From: Clostridium sp. AF37-5
GTDB taxonomy: Bacteria; Bacillota; Clostridia; Lachnospirales; Lachnospiraceae
Reading direction: 5' to 3'
NCBI RefSeq assembly: GCF_003477605.1
Contig: NZ_QUDR01000001.1
Location: forward strand, 124,001 to 188,000
Length of the DNA: 64,000 bases
In this document: positions 1 to 7,480 of the stretch, piece after piece
Layout: each line of letters opens with the position of its first letter
Numbering within the stretch: position 1 is the stretch's first letter
The notes under the pieces: generated by a model
Seen by the model: only the letters and a program-made list of their open reading frames with translations
What the model was told of the DNA's origin: nothing
Database searches by the model: none
Program-made: the position numbers and the translations under genes

Positions 1-41
1 GCTCTTTTTTACTTCGAGGTCTCGGCTGCCGCCTCGGTTGA

Positions 42-818
42 CTATACTGTTAGAAGTATTTCGACACCATTTTCTTCGATTGCTTTTAAGTCTTCTTCTA
101 ATGCATCGTCATCGGTAATAAGAACATCTAAAGCGTTAATAGGACAAATACTTATAATAGAATCTGTGCCAATTTTGCTGGTAGGGTAAAGTCCATAAAC
201 TTTTTTTGCAGACGCAAGAAGAGTGTTATACAGACATAAATTTCTGGTTCGCTGGATGGATAATCCGAAGTCAGCACTGACTCTTGCTGAGGTGATAAAA
301 ATTTTATCGAAGCGCAGCCGTTTTAACATCTCAATGGCGAAACCATCATATACGCAGCCGTTTTTGTGTAATTGGCCTCCTAAAAGAAGGATGGTAATGT
401 TTGGATATTGGCGCAGATTATCTGCGATAGAGATGGAATTTGTTACAATGGTACAATTCAAATCATGCGGCAGATTCTGTGTCATAAGATACCCAATGCT
501 TGCGCTAGTGATAAATATTACATCATTATCATTTATACAGGTGACTGCTTTCTTTGCAATGGCAAGATAATTTGGGTCAACTTTGGCAATGCGCTCCTTA
601 GCTGTTAAATCACCAATGTTATATTGAGCCCCGATTGTTTCTCTTAAAATGGCGCCGCCGTGAGTTCTTTTTAGCATACCTTGTTCTTCAAGCAGACGCA
701 GGTCACGTTTGGCAGAATCATAACTTATGCCAAACATATCTTGTATCTCCTGATTTGTGATACTTTTGTTTTTTTGCAGCATTTCCAGTATTTTTTTGTG
801 TCTTTCTTCAATAAACAT
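42..818 (-). CDS. DeoR/GlpR-family transcriptional regulator
   Basis: 258 residues, the usual DeoR-family length. The N-terminus (about residues 3-57) is a helix-turn-helix with the family pattern ERHKKILEMLQ...SYDSAKRDLRLLEEQG followed by LKRTHGGA. The rest matches the DeoRC sugar-phosphate sensor domain (ITSASIGYLMTQNL, TNSISIADNL, LLLGGQL). Such proteins usually repress sugar or nucleoside catabolic operons and are released by a phosphorylated sugar. The start is set by a strong AAAGGAGGT site just before the ATG. The gene reads toward the left edge, so any operon it controls on that side lies outside. A TTGACA promoter and a pair of direct repeats lie upstream, suggesting autoregulation. 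The ligand cannot be told from sequence. Confidence 0.9.
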   Translation of the reverse strand: MFIEERHKKILEMLQKNKSITNQEIQDMFGISYDSAKRDLRLLEEQGMLKRTHGGAILRETIGAQYNIGDLTAKERIAKVDPNYLAIAKKAVTCINDNDVIFITSASIGYLMTQNLPHDLNCTIVTNSISIADNLRQYPNITILLLGGQLHKNGCVYDGFAIEMLKRLRFDKIFITSARVSADFGLSIQRTRNLCLYNTLLASAKKVYGLYPTSKIGTDSIISICPINALDVLITDDDALEEDLKAIEENGVEILLTV

Positions 819-858
819 AATGGTTACCTCCTTTAATGGTTGTTGTATTGTAACTCAG

Positions 859-887
859 ATATTAGCACAATCGTTAACAAATGTCAA
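859..887 (-). promoter_or_regulatory. Sigma-A-type promoter of the DeoR-family gene
   Basis: On the minus strand a perfect TTGACA (882-887) is followed after 17 bp by TAATAT (859-864), about 40 bp before the ATG. The spacing and the -35 are textbook; the -10 matches 4 of 6. Confidence 0.6.
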
Positions 888-893
888 CATAAA

Positions 894-923
894 ACGTGAA
901 TAAAAGTTAAATAACGTGAATAA
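894..923. repeat. Paired direct repeat ACGTGAATAA, possible operator
   Basis: Two identical 10-mers ACGTGAATAA begin at 894 and 914, a 20-bp period (about two helical turns), just upstream of the -35 of the DeoR gene. A related GCGTGG follows. DeoR-family proteins often bind spaced direct repeats, so this may be the regulator's own operator. That role is inference. Confidence 0.4.
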
Positions 924-1064
924 GCGTGGAAAACAAGATGCTTTATTGCTAGATTATGTTGTTGATAGTAGATTCTATCTACGAATTTAAAAAAGTTTAG
1001 ATATTTGAATGTACTCGTTTAACACTTCTTTTTATACTAAAGAAAAAAGAAAGAAGGATGCGGA

Positions 1065-1340
1065 ATAAAGACAAAAGACCATAAGATACTTAGCCATTAT
1101 TTGATGGCACAATTTAATTATCCGGTAAAAAAGAGCTTAAAGCATGCATTGATATTAGGCAGTGTTGAGCCTGACTATAACCCTTTTACCTATCTGCATG
1201 GAAGTTTAAAAACAGAAAAATTCCGCGGACATAATTTTGATAATGCACGAAAATGTATTGTGTGTTTGATTCATAAAATCGAAACAGAAGATATGAGTGA
1301 GTTAAAACGATGCTATTTGTTGAGCAAATTGATAAAATGA
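1065..1340 (+). pseudogene. 3'-truncated zinc-dependent phospholipase C-like fragment
   Basis: The readable frame contains SVEPDYNPFTYLHGSL and KFRGHNFDNA, which resemble the small clostridial zinc-dependent phospholipase C-like (S1/P1 nuclease fold) proteins. Family members continue after KLI with a histidine-rich second half; here the frame stops at KLIK, so roughly the last half is missing. Similarity extends upstream of the first TTG/ATG (1101/1104) to about 1065, where an AGAAGGA site sits at proper distance from an ATA codon, as if the original ATG had mutated. I read this as a decayed gene; a short expressed protein from 1101 cannot be excluded. Confidence 0.5.
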
Positions 1341-1361
1341 AAAAACGAAAGAGAAATAAAA

Positions 1362-1571
1362 ATGAATCCGAAAAGAGTATACTGTGAACTGCTTATATGT
1401 GTTGTGGTTTTTTGCGTGATAGCAGGGATAGGGGCAGCGGTAAAGTTTGGCGGCAGACTGCCGGAATTAAAGCAACAAATGGAAACCGCTAATCTATCTG
1501 CTTTCACGGCAAGTGATTTGGCATTCCTTGGCTGTGTAATAGGAGTGTTTTGGATTCCAGTAATTCCGTAG
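1362..1571 (+). CDS. Small hypothetical membrane protein
   Basis: 69 residues with a hydrophobic helix near the N-terminus (about residues 8-27) and a second hydrophobic stretch at the very C-terminus (LAFLGCVIGVFWIPVIP). No family recognised. The ribosome site is weak (GAAAGAG). The last codons and the stop lie inside the left arm of the long palindrome that follows, so the frame may have been cut short by its insertion. It could be a remnant rather than a functional gene. Confidence 0.3.
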   Translation: MNPKRVYCELLICVVVFCVIAGIGAAVKFGGRLPELKQQMETANLSAFTASDLAFLGCVIGVFWIPVIP

Positions 1572-1703
1572 AAAAGCTTTGTGACTCGTGGGTTTTGAGT
1601 ACGTCGGTATGAGGCACTGGTATTTTCGGTGCCCATACCGCTACGTACTCAATGAGCGAAAGCACCCACGAGACGCAAAGCTTTTCTGCTGAACTACGGA
1701 AAC
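1563..1703. repeat. Long imperfect palindrome (~140 nt)
   Basis: Nested complementary arms run from TTCCGTAG (1564-1571) to CTACGGAA near 1694-1701. Matching blocks include AAAAGCTTTG/CAAAGCTTTT, CTCGTGGGT/ACCCACGAG, GAGTACGT/ACGTACTC, CGGTATG/CATACCG and GGCAC/GTGCC around a short central loop. No T-run follows directly, so it is not a plain terminator. It may be a palindromic miniature element or encode a structured RNA. Confidence 0.6.
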
Positions 1704-1738
1704 TAAAAAATCCGCCATCCGTTTATTTAATACAAACA

Positions 1739-1764
1739 CAAGCGGTAGCCCTTGCATTTTTTTT
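1739..1764 (+). terminator. Possible rho-independent terminator
   Basis: A short stem CAAG-GG/CC-CTTG with a one-base bulge is followed by CA and eight T residues. It would end transcripts from the degraded patch before asnS. The stem is weak. Confidence 0.4.
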
Positions 1765-1840
1765 CATATTTTGATAAACTGTAAAATTGAGAATAGAACT
1801 AACTATATTATTGTGTTTTAGACGCAGAAATGAGGCAGAT

Positions 1841-3232
1841 ATGGAATTAATTAGTATACGCGATTTGTATCGCAACCAGGAAAAGTATGTAGAACAGACG
1901 GTTACGGTCGGAGGATGGTTAAGAAGCGTCAGAGATTCCAAAACATTTGGATTCTTAGTGGTTCATGATGGAACATTTTTTGAGCCGCTTCAGGTGGTAT
2001 ATTCAGATAAACTTGATAATTTTTCAACAATTTCCAAATTGAATGTAGGAGCAGCCGTGATTGTTACGGGAAAAGTAGTAGCAACACCGGGAACGAAACA
2101 GCCATTTGAGATTCAGGCAGATGAGGTTGTTGTAGAAGGTGAGTCTGCACCGGATTATCCATTGCAGAAAAAGAGACACTCCTTTGAGTATCTTCGTACG
2201 ATTTCCCATCTTCGTCCGAGAACAAATACATTTCAGGCAGTGTTCCGTGTGCGTTCTTTGATTGCGTATGCGATTCATAAATTCTTCCAGGAGAGAGAAT
2301 TTGTTTATGTACACACGCCATTGATTACCGGGAGTGACTGTGAAGGTGCCGGTGAAATGTTCCGTGTGACGACATTGGATATGGAAAACCTTCCGATGAC
2401 AGAAGAAGGAAAAGTAGATTACACAAAGGATTTCTTCCGCAAAGAAACTAACCTTACCGTAAGTGGTCAGTTAAATGGTGAAACGTATGCGATGGCGTTT
2501 AAAAACATTTATACATTTGGACCGACATTCCGTGCGGAAAATTCAAATACGACACGCCATGCGGCAGAATTTTGGATGATTGAGCCGGAAATTGCATTTG
2601 CGGATTTGAAAGATGACATGATGTTAGCTGAGAGCATGTTGAAATATGTTATCCGCTATGTGCTTGAGAATGCACCGGAAGAGATGAAATTCTTCAATCA
2701 GTTTGTGGACAAGGGACTGATTGAGCGTCTGCGGGGAGTTGTGGATGCGGACTTTGCACATGTTACTTATACCGAAGCTATCAAACTCTTAGAAGAGCAC
2801 AATGATAAATTTGAATACAAAGTAAGCTGGGGATGCGATTTGCAGACCGAGCATGAGAGATACCTTACGGAAGAAATTTTCAAACGCCCTGTTTTCGTAA
2901 CGGATTATCCAAAAGAAATCAAGGCATTTTATATGAAGATGAACGACGATAATAAAACCGTTGCCGCTATGGACTGTCTGGTTCCTGGAATCGGGGAGAT
3001 TATCGGAGGAAGCCAGCGTGAAGATGATTATGATAAGCTGGTTGAGAGAATGAACGAATGTGGACTGGATAAAAAAGATTATGAATTTTATCTGGATTTG
3101 CGTAAATATGGTACGGCACGCCATGCCGGATTTGGTCTTGGATTTGAGCGCTGTGTGATGTATTTGACAGGCATGCAGAATATCCGCGACGTTATTCCGT
3201 TCCCACGTACTGTAAATAATTGTGACTTATAA
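1841..3232 (+). CDS. asnS: Asparagine--tRNA ligase
   Basis: 463 residues, normal for bacterial AsnRS. It charges tRNA-Asn with asparagine in the cytoplasm. The N-terminal OB-fold anticodon-binding domain (about residues 14-115; [20 protein letters not shown]) is followed by the class II core, with the motif 2 region [20 protein letters not shown] and motif 3 [19 protein letters not shown]. The frame is open further upstream, but ATG 1841 is preceded by GAGG at good spacing and gives the canonical [12 protein letters not shown] start. No T-box is visible in the leader. asnA follows 24 bp downstream. Confidence 0.97.
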   Translation: MELISIRDLYRNQEKYVEQTVTVGGWLRSVRDSKTFGFLVVHDGTFFEPLQVVYSDKLDNFSTISKLNVGAAVIVTGKVVATPGTKQPFEIQADEVVVEGESAPDYPLQKKRHSFEYLRTISHLRPRTNTFQAVFRVRSLIAYAIHKFFQEREFVYVHTPLITGSDCEGAGEMFRVTTLDMENLPMTEEGKVDYTKDFFRKETNLTVSGQLNGETYAMAFKNIYTFGPTFRAENSNTTRHAAEFWMIEPEIAFADLKDDMMLAESMLKYVIRYVLENAPEEMKFFNQFVDKGLIERLRGVVDADFAHVTYTEAIKLLEEHNDKFEYKVSWGCDLQTEHERYLTEEIFKRPVFVTDYPKEIKAFYMKMNDDNKTVAAMDCLVPGIGEIIGGSQREDDYDKLVERMNECGLDKKDYEFYLDLRKYGTARHAGFGLGFERCVMYLTGMQNIRDVIPFPRTVNNCDL

Positions 3233-3256
3233 AGATTACACTAGGAGGTTAGTAAC

Positions 3257-4264
3257 ATGAATTTAATAATTCCACAAGGCTATCAGTCAGCGTTGGATAT
3301 CCGCGAGACTGAGGTAGCAATTAAAAAAGTAAAGGATTTCTTTGAAAAGGCTTTGGCTGCCAATTTGAATCTGACACGAGTTTCAGCACCGCTTTTTGTA
3401 GATCCGGATTCCGGATTGAATGACAACTTAAATGGTGTAGAGCGCCCGGTTTCTTTTGATATTTTGGAGCAGAACGGAAGGGTAGCAGAAATCGTACATT
3501 CGTTAGCCAAGTGGAAACGTCATGCGTTGGGCCGCTATGGTTTTGCGCATGGAGAGGGACTTTATACGGATATGAATGCGATTCGCCGTGATGAAGAAAC
3601 CGATAATGTACATTCTTTGTTTGTCGACCAGTGGGACTGGGAGCGCATTATCGACAAAGAAGAACGTAATGTAGATACTTTGAAAACTATTGTAAATAAA
3701 GTATATCAGGCATTGATGGAAACAGAAGATTATATGGCAATGCAGTATGACTACATTAAGAAATCCCTGCCTGAGCAGATTACCTTTGTGACAACACAGG
3801 AACTTGAGGACCGATATCCGGACAAGACGCCAAAAGAGCGTGAGTACGAGGCAGTAAAAGAATATGGTGCCATTTTCCTGATGCAGATTGGAGATAAGTT
3901 AGCTTCCGGAGAGCCGCATGATGGACGTGCACCGGATTATGATGACTGGTCATTAAATGGTGATATTATCGTTTATTACCCGGTTCTTGATATGGCATTT
4001 GAAATTTCTTCCATGGGAATCCGTGTGGATGAAAAGGCATTGAAGGAGCAGCTTGAAAAAGCAGGATGCCCGGAGCGCGAAAACCTTCCGTTCCAGAAAG
4101 AAATTTTGGAAAAGAAACTTCCGTATACCATCGGTGGTGGAATCGGACAGTCAAGAATTTGTATGTTTTTCCTGAAAAAAGCACATATTGGAGAAGTACA
4201 AGCATCGATTTGGCCGGATGATGTGTGGGAAGAAGCATCGAAGAAAGGACTTAATATTTTATAA
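3257..4264 (+). CDS. asnA: Aspartate--ammonia ligase (asparagine synthetase A)
   Basis: 335 residues, full length. AsnA makes asparagine from aspartate, ammonia and ATP, using a fold related to class II tRNA synthetases. Seen here: the typical opening with [34 protein letters not shown], the [16 protein letters not shown] stretch, LFVDQWDWE and C-terminal [14 protein letters not shown]. An AGGAGG site precedes the ATG. It directly follows asnS, so asparagine supply and its loading on tRNA are probably co-transcribed. Its stop overlaps the next start by one base. Confidence 0.97.
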   Translation: MNLIIPQGYQSALDIRETEVAIKKVKDFFEKALAANLNLTRVSAPLFVDPDSGLNDNLNGVERPVSFDILEQNGRVAEIVHSLAKWKRHALGRYGFAHGEGLYTDMNAIRRDEETDNVHSLFVDQWDWERIIDKEERNVDTLKTIVNKVYQALMETEDYMAMQYDYIKKSLPEQITFVTTQELEDRYPDKTPKEREYEAVKEYGAIFLMQIGDKLASGEPHDGRAPDYDDWSLNGDIIVYYPVLDMAFEISSMGIRVDEKALKEQLEKAGCPERENLPFQKEILEKKLPYTIGGGIGQSRICMFFLKKAHIGEVQASIWPDDVWEEASKKGLNIL

Positions 4265-5433
4265 TGGATAATTTTACCTTTTATGCGCCGACTTATTTTG
4301 ATTTTGGTAAAGGCGCCGAAAAGCATGTTGCTGATTTAATAAAAAAATTTGGCGGACATAAAGTGCTGCTTCACTATGGGGGAGGCTCCATCAAAAAGAG
4401 CGGACTTTATGATACCGTGATTTCCGTATTAAAGGAAAGCGGTTTGGAATTTTGTGAACTTGGTGGTGTAAAACCAAATCCAAGAAGCGGACTCGTATAC
4501 GAGGGAATTGAATTGTGCAAGAAAGAAAAGGTTGACTTTATTCTTGCCGTCGGCGGTGGAAGTACGATTGATTCGTCTAAGGCAATTGCTGCCGGTACTT
4601 TGTATGATGGAGATTTCATGGATTTTTATCAGGGCAAGGCATCCGTTGAGAAAGCGCTTCCAATCGGAACGATATTAACGATTGCGGCAGCCGGCAGTGA
4701 GGGTTCTCCAAATACGGTAATCACCGATGAAAAAACAATGGTGAAAAAGGGAACAAAAAGTGATTTGCTTCGTCCGAAGTTCTCTATTTTGAACCCGGAA
4801 CTTACCTGCACCCTGCCTCCGTATCAGTCGGCAGCGGGAGCAACGGATATCATGATTCATGTTTGTGAGCGTTATTTTTCCAACACAGAGGAAGTTGAGA
4901 TTACAGACCGCTTGTGTGAAGCAATTTTAAAAACAATTGTATATGAGGCACCGCGTGTCATTGAAAATCCAAATCATTATGAAGCGCGTGCAAACATTAT
5001 GTGGGCAGGTATGTTAGCACATAATAATGTTTGCGGTGTCGGTCGTGTGCAGGATTGGGCAAGCCACCACATCGAGCATGAACTGTCAGCTCTTTATGAC
5101 GTTACTCATGGCGCAGGACTTGCAGTAATTGCACCGCTTTGGATGCGTTATGTCTGTAAGAAAAATCCGGGTAAACTTGCTTTATTTGCAAACCGTATAT
5201 TTGATGTGCCGATGAATGAGAAACATCCGGAGAAAACCGCACTCAAAGGAATTGAGGCGTTTGAAGCATTTTTGAAAAAAATCGGCATGCCGTCTTCCTT
5301 TGCAGAGATTGGTGCAAAAGAAGAGGATATCGAGCTTATGACCGATAAGCTTTTGAAGGGGCGTAAGACCGAAGGAAATTATGTGAAATTGAATCGTGAT
5401 GATGTGATTGCGATTTATCGGAGTGCATTGTAA
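4264..5433 (+). CDS. Iron-containing alcohol dehydrogenase (butanol dehydrogenase/YqhD type)
   Basis: 389 residues, matching group III metal-dependent alcohol dehydrogenases of the BdhA/YqhD branch, which reduce aldehydes with NAD(P)H. The N-terminal nucleotide domain has GGGSIKKSGLYD and AVGGGSTIDSSKAIA. The metal-binding C-terminal half carries GATDIMIHVCERYF and the cluster SHHIEHELSALYDVTHGAGL, which supplies the Asp/His ligands. The ATG overlaps the asnA stop (TAATG), so it is probably translationally coupled to it. Why an aldehyde reductase sits with asparagine genes is not evident. Substrate is not determinable. Confidence 0.92.
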   Translation: MDNFTFYAPTYFDFGKGAEKHVADLIKKFGGHKVLLHYGGGSIKKSGLYDTVISVLKESGLEFCELGGVKPNPRSGLVYEGIELCKKEKVDFILAVGGGSTIDSSKAIAAGTLYDGDFMDFYQGKASVEKALPIGTILTIAAAGSEGSPNTVITDEKTMVKKGTKSDLLRPKFSILNPELTCTLPPYQSAAGATDIMIHVCERYFSNTEEVEITDRLCEAILKTIVYEAPRVIENPNHYEARANIMWAGMLAHNNVCGVGRVQDWASHHIEHELSALYDVTHGAGLAVIAPLWMRYVCKKNPGKLALFANRIFDVPMNEKHPEKTALKGIEAFEAFLKKIGMPSSFAEIGAKEEDIELMTDKLLKGRKTEGNYVKLNRDDVIAIYRSAL

Positions 5434-5449
5434 AATTAAGGAGGCAGAT

Positions 5450-6217
5450 ATGGACCAGAGAGAATTTCTACGTCAGATGGAAGAGTTGGTAGATTTTGGA
5501 CGAACGAAAGAAAATTTGCTCACCAAACAAGAAATTGCCGATTATTGCAGTGACTGGAATTTGACAGAGGAACAGATGCCATTTGTCTATGCATACCTTA
5601 AAGAACATCGGATTGAGGTAGAAGGATATCGTGCGCCGGTAGAGAAAACGGAAGAAGAGGCTGTCGAAAAAAGCGAAAAGGATTCCAAATATTTGCGCTT
5701 ATACAAAGAAGAACTGTGTCAGTTAAAGCGGTACGAAGAAGAGGAACTTGTGCGTTTACTCGAACAGTTGCGAAGAGGCGAGGAAGAAGTAATTTCTTCT
5801 GTTATCGAAGCGCATCTGCACCGGGTCATGCAGTTGGCGGATAAATACCGCGGCCGTGGTGTGCCGGTGGAAGATTTGATTCAGGAAGGTAATTTGGAAT
5901 TAACCGCCTGTGTTGCGATGCTCTGTGGAAATGAAGAAGTTGTGGATTATCAAAAAGCCATTGAACATGCAGTGAGAAGCCGGTTGATTGAATTAGTAGA
6001 TGAAGAACTGGCAGGAACGGACAGCGTGCATGCACTGCTTGGGCGTGTGAACCTTTTGCTGGAGGCAACGAGGACATTAGCGCAGGAATACGGACGTATT
6101 GCGACAATTGAAGAACTTTCCGAATTTACCCATATGGATATTGAGGAAATTAATCAGTACGTCGATTTGTCCCACAATGAAATAGAACTGGGAAAAGGTG
6201 AAAATGAACGAAAATAA
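5450..6217 (+). CDS. Sigma-70-like protein lacking region 4
   Basis: 255 residues from ATG 5450, which follows AAGGAGG. Three parts resemble primary sigma factors: residues about 20-60 look like region 1.1 (KQEIADYCSDWNLTEEQM, ending HRIEVEG), about 75-150 like regions 1.2-2.2 (LRLYKEELCQL, EEEELVRLL, then RGRGVPVEDLIQEGNLEL), and about 205-245 like region 3 (ATRTLAQEYGRIATIEELSE). The segment where regions 2.3-2.4 should lie is short and lacks the aromatic -10 reading motif, and region 4 is absent. It may bind core polymerase without promoter recognition, or act as a regulator. Overlaps mutY by 14 bp. Confidence 0.65.
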   Translation: MDQREFLRQMEELVDFGRTKENLLTKQEIADYCSDWNLTEEQMPFVYAYLKEHRIEVEGYRAPVEKTEEEAVEKSEKDSKYLRLYKEELCQLKRYEEEELVRLLEQLRRGEEEVISSVIEAHLHRVMQLADKYRGRGVPVEDLIQEGNLELTACVAMLCGNEEVVDYQKAIEHAVRSRLIELVDEELAGTDSVHALLGRVNLLLEATRTLAQEYGRIATIEELSEFTHMDIEEINQYVDLSHNEIELGKGENERK

Positions 6218-7268
6218 AGAATTTAAACTGGAGGCTCTCGTTGAGCCTCTTTGCTTATGGTATGAAAAGGAAAAACGCAGTATGCCGTGGCGGGATGATG
6301 CTACGCCGTATCATGTATGGCTGTCGGAGATTATGCTCCAGCAGACAAGAATAGAAGCGGCAAAAGCATATTATGACCGGTTTACAAAGTGTCTGCCGGA
6401 TATTCCTTCTCTGGCAGCAGTTTCGGAGGAAGAACTTCTGAAATTGTGGGAAGGACTTGGATATTATAACCGCGCACGCAATTTAAAGAAGGCAGCTTCT
6501 CTTTTGGTGGAGCGGTATGATGGCAGGCTGCCGGCCGATTATGATTTGCTGCTTTCACTGCCGGGAATCGGAAGATATACAGCGGGGGCGATTGCATCCA
6601 TTGCTTACGGCTTAGCAGAGCCGGCGGTGGATGGCAATGTGCTTCGTGTTACGATGCGGTATTTAAATTGCGATGAAGATATTATGAAGATGTTGGTTCG
6701 GACTAAGATGGAAAAACAACTTCGTGCCATTATGCCAAAGGACTGTCCGGGCGAATTTAATCAGGCACTGATGGAACTCGGGGAAGTAATCTGCATTCCA
6801 AATGGGAAACCACTCTGTGAAAAATGTCCGCTTTCTCATTTGTGTCTTGCCCACAAAGAAGGGCGTGAGATGGAACTGCCGAAAAAGGCGGAGAAGAAAA
6901 AGCGCCGTATCGAGAAAAAGACAGTCCTTGTATTCCGGCAGGGTGACCGGATTGGAATTGTAAGACGACCAAATCAAGGGCTATTAGCCGGTATGTGGGA
7001 ATTTCCATCAAAAGAAGGACATTTGACGATGCAGCAGGTGAAAGAGTATTTGTCAGAAACCGTATCCTGTGAGGTGACGGTAAAACGATTAAAGAGCGGC
7101 AAGCATATTTTCTCCCATGTGGAGTGGCACATGCGCGGTTATGAGATTATTCTTCCGGAAGGAAAACCACAAGATGTAGTGCATGGGCTTTTGCTTTGTG
7201 ACTTGTCAGAGGTCCAGGAAAAATATCCGATACCGGTTGCTTTTCATATTTTCTTACACCAGATTTGA
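6204..7268 (+). CDS. mutY: A/G-specific adenine glycosylase
   Basis: 354 residues. MutY removes adenine mispaired with 8-oxoguanine in base excision repair. Seen: MPWRDDATPYHVWLSEIMLQ, a helix-hairpin-helix with LPGIGRYTAGAIASIAYG followed by catalytic Asp in AVDGNVLRV, an iron-sulphur loop with four cysteines spaced C-x6-C-x2-C-x5-C (ICIPNGKPLCEKCPLSHLC), and a C-terminal NUDIX-like domain (RRPNQGLLAGMWEFPS). An upstream in-frame GTG (6198) is possible, but ATG 6204 fits the GGAAAAGG site better. It overlaps the sigma-like gene and is closed by a terminator. Confidence 0.95.
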   Translation: MNENKEFKLEALVEPLCLWYEKEKRSMPWRDDATPYHVWLSEIMLQQTRIEAAKAYYDRFTKCLPDIPSLAAVSEEELLKLWEGLGYYNRARNLKKAASLLVERYDGRLPADYDLLLSLPGIGRYTAGAIASIAYGLAEPAVDGNVLRVTMRYLNCDEDIMKMLVRTKMEKQLRAIMPKDCPGEFNQALMELGEVICIPNGKPLCEKCPLSHLCLAHKEGREMELPKKAEKKKRRIEKKTVLVFRQGDRIGIVRRPNQGLLAGMWEFPSKEGHLTMQQVKEYLSETVSCEVTVKRLKSGKHIFSHVEWHMRGYEIILPEGKPQDVVHGLLLCDLSEVQEKYPIPVAFHIFLHQI

Positions 7269-7283
7269 GTGTGGAATAACGTA

Positions 7284-7321
7284 AAATAAGGGCTTTGGAT
7301 GAATTTCCGGCTCTTATTTTT
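7284..7321 (+). terminator. Rho-independent terminator after mutY
   Basis: A 9-bp stem AATAAGGGC/GCTCTTATT (one G-U pair, read with flanking G) is followed by five T residues. Confidence 0.65.
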
Positions 7322-7388
7322 ATATTCCGTAAAAACACATGATATAGTGCATACTGCAAAAAAAATACAAAAGAATTACAATATATAG

Positions 7389-7417
7389 TAGACAATGCAT
7401 ACCTCATTTGGTATAAT
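7389..7417 (+). promoter_or_regulatory. Promoter of the nrdD-nrdG-dut operon
   Basis: TAGACA (7389-7394), 17-bp spacer, perfect TATAAT (7412-7417), about 60 bp before the GTG of nrdD. I did not find a convincing pair of NrdR boxes around it. Confidence 0.65.
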
Positions 7418-7480
7418 GATTCCTGTAGGAAAAATTATGAACGTTAGTATTGGTACGGATTGAAAGGAGTTGTACAAAAA

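Noticed and set aside
1..41. GC-rich inverted segment (CGAGG/CCTCG) at the left edge as a terminator for the DeoR gene
   Set aside because: Short stem and no T-run in the minus direction; the edge prevents a fuller reading.
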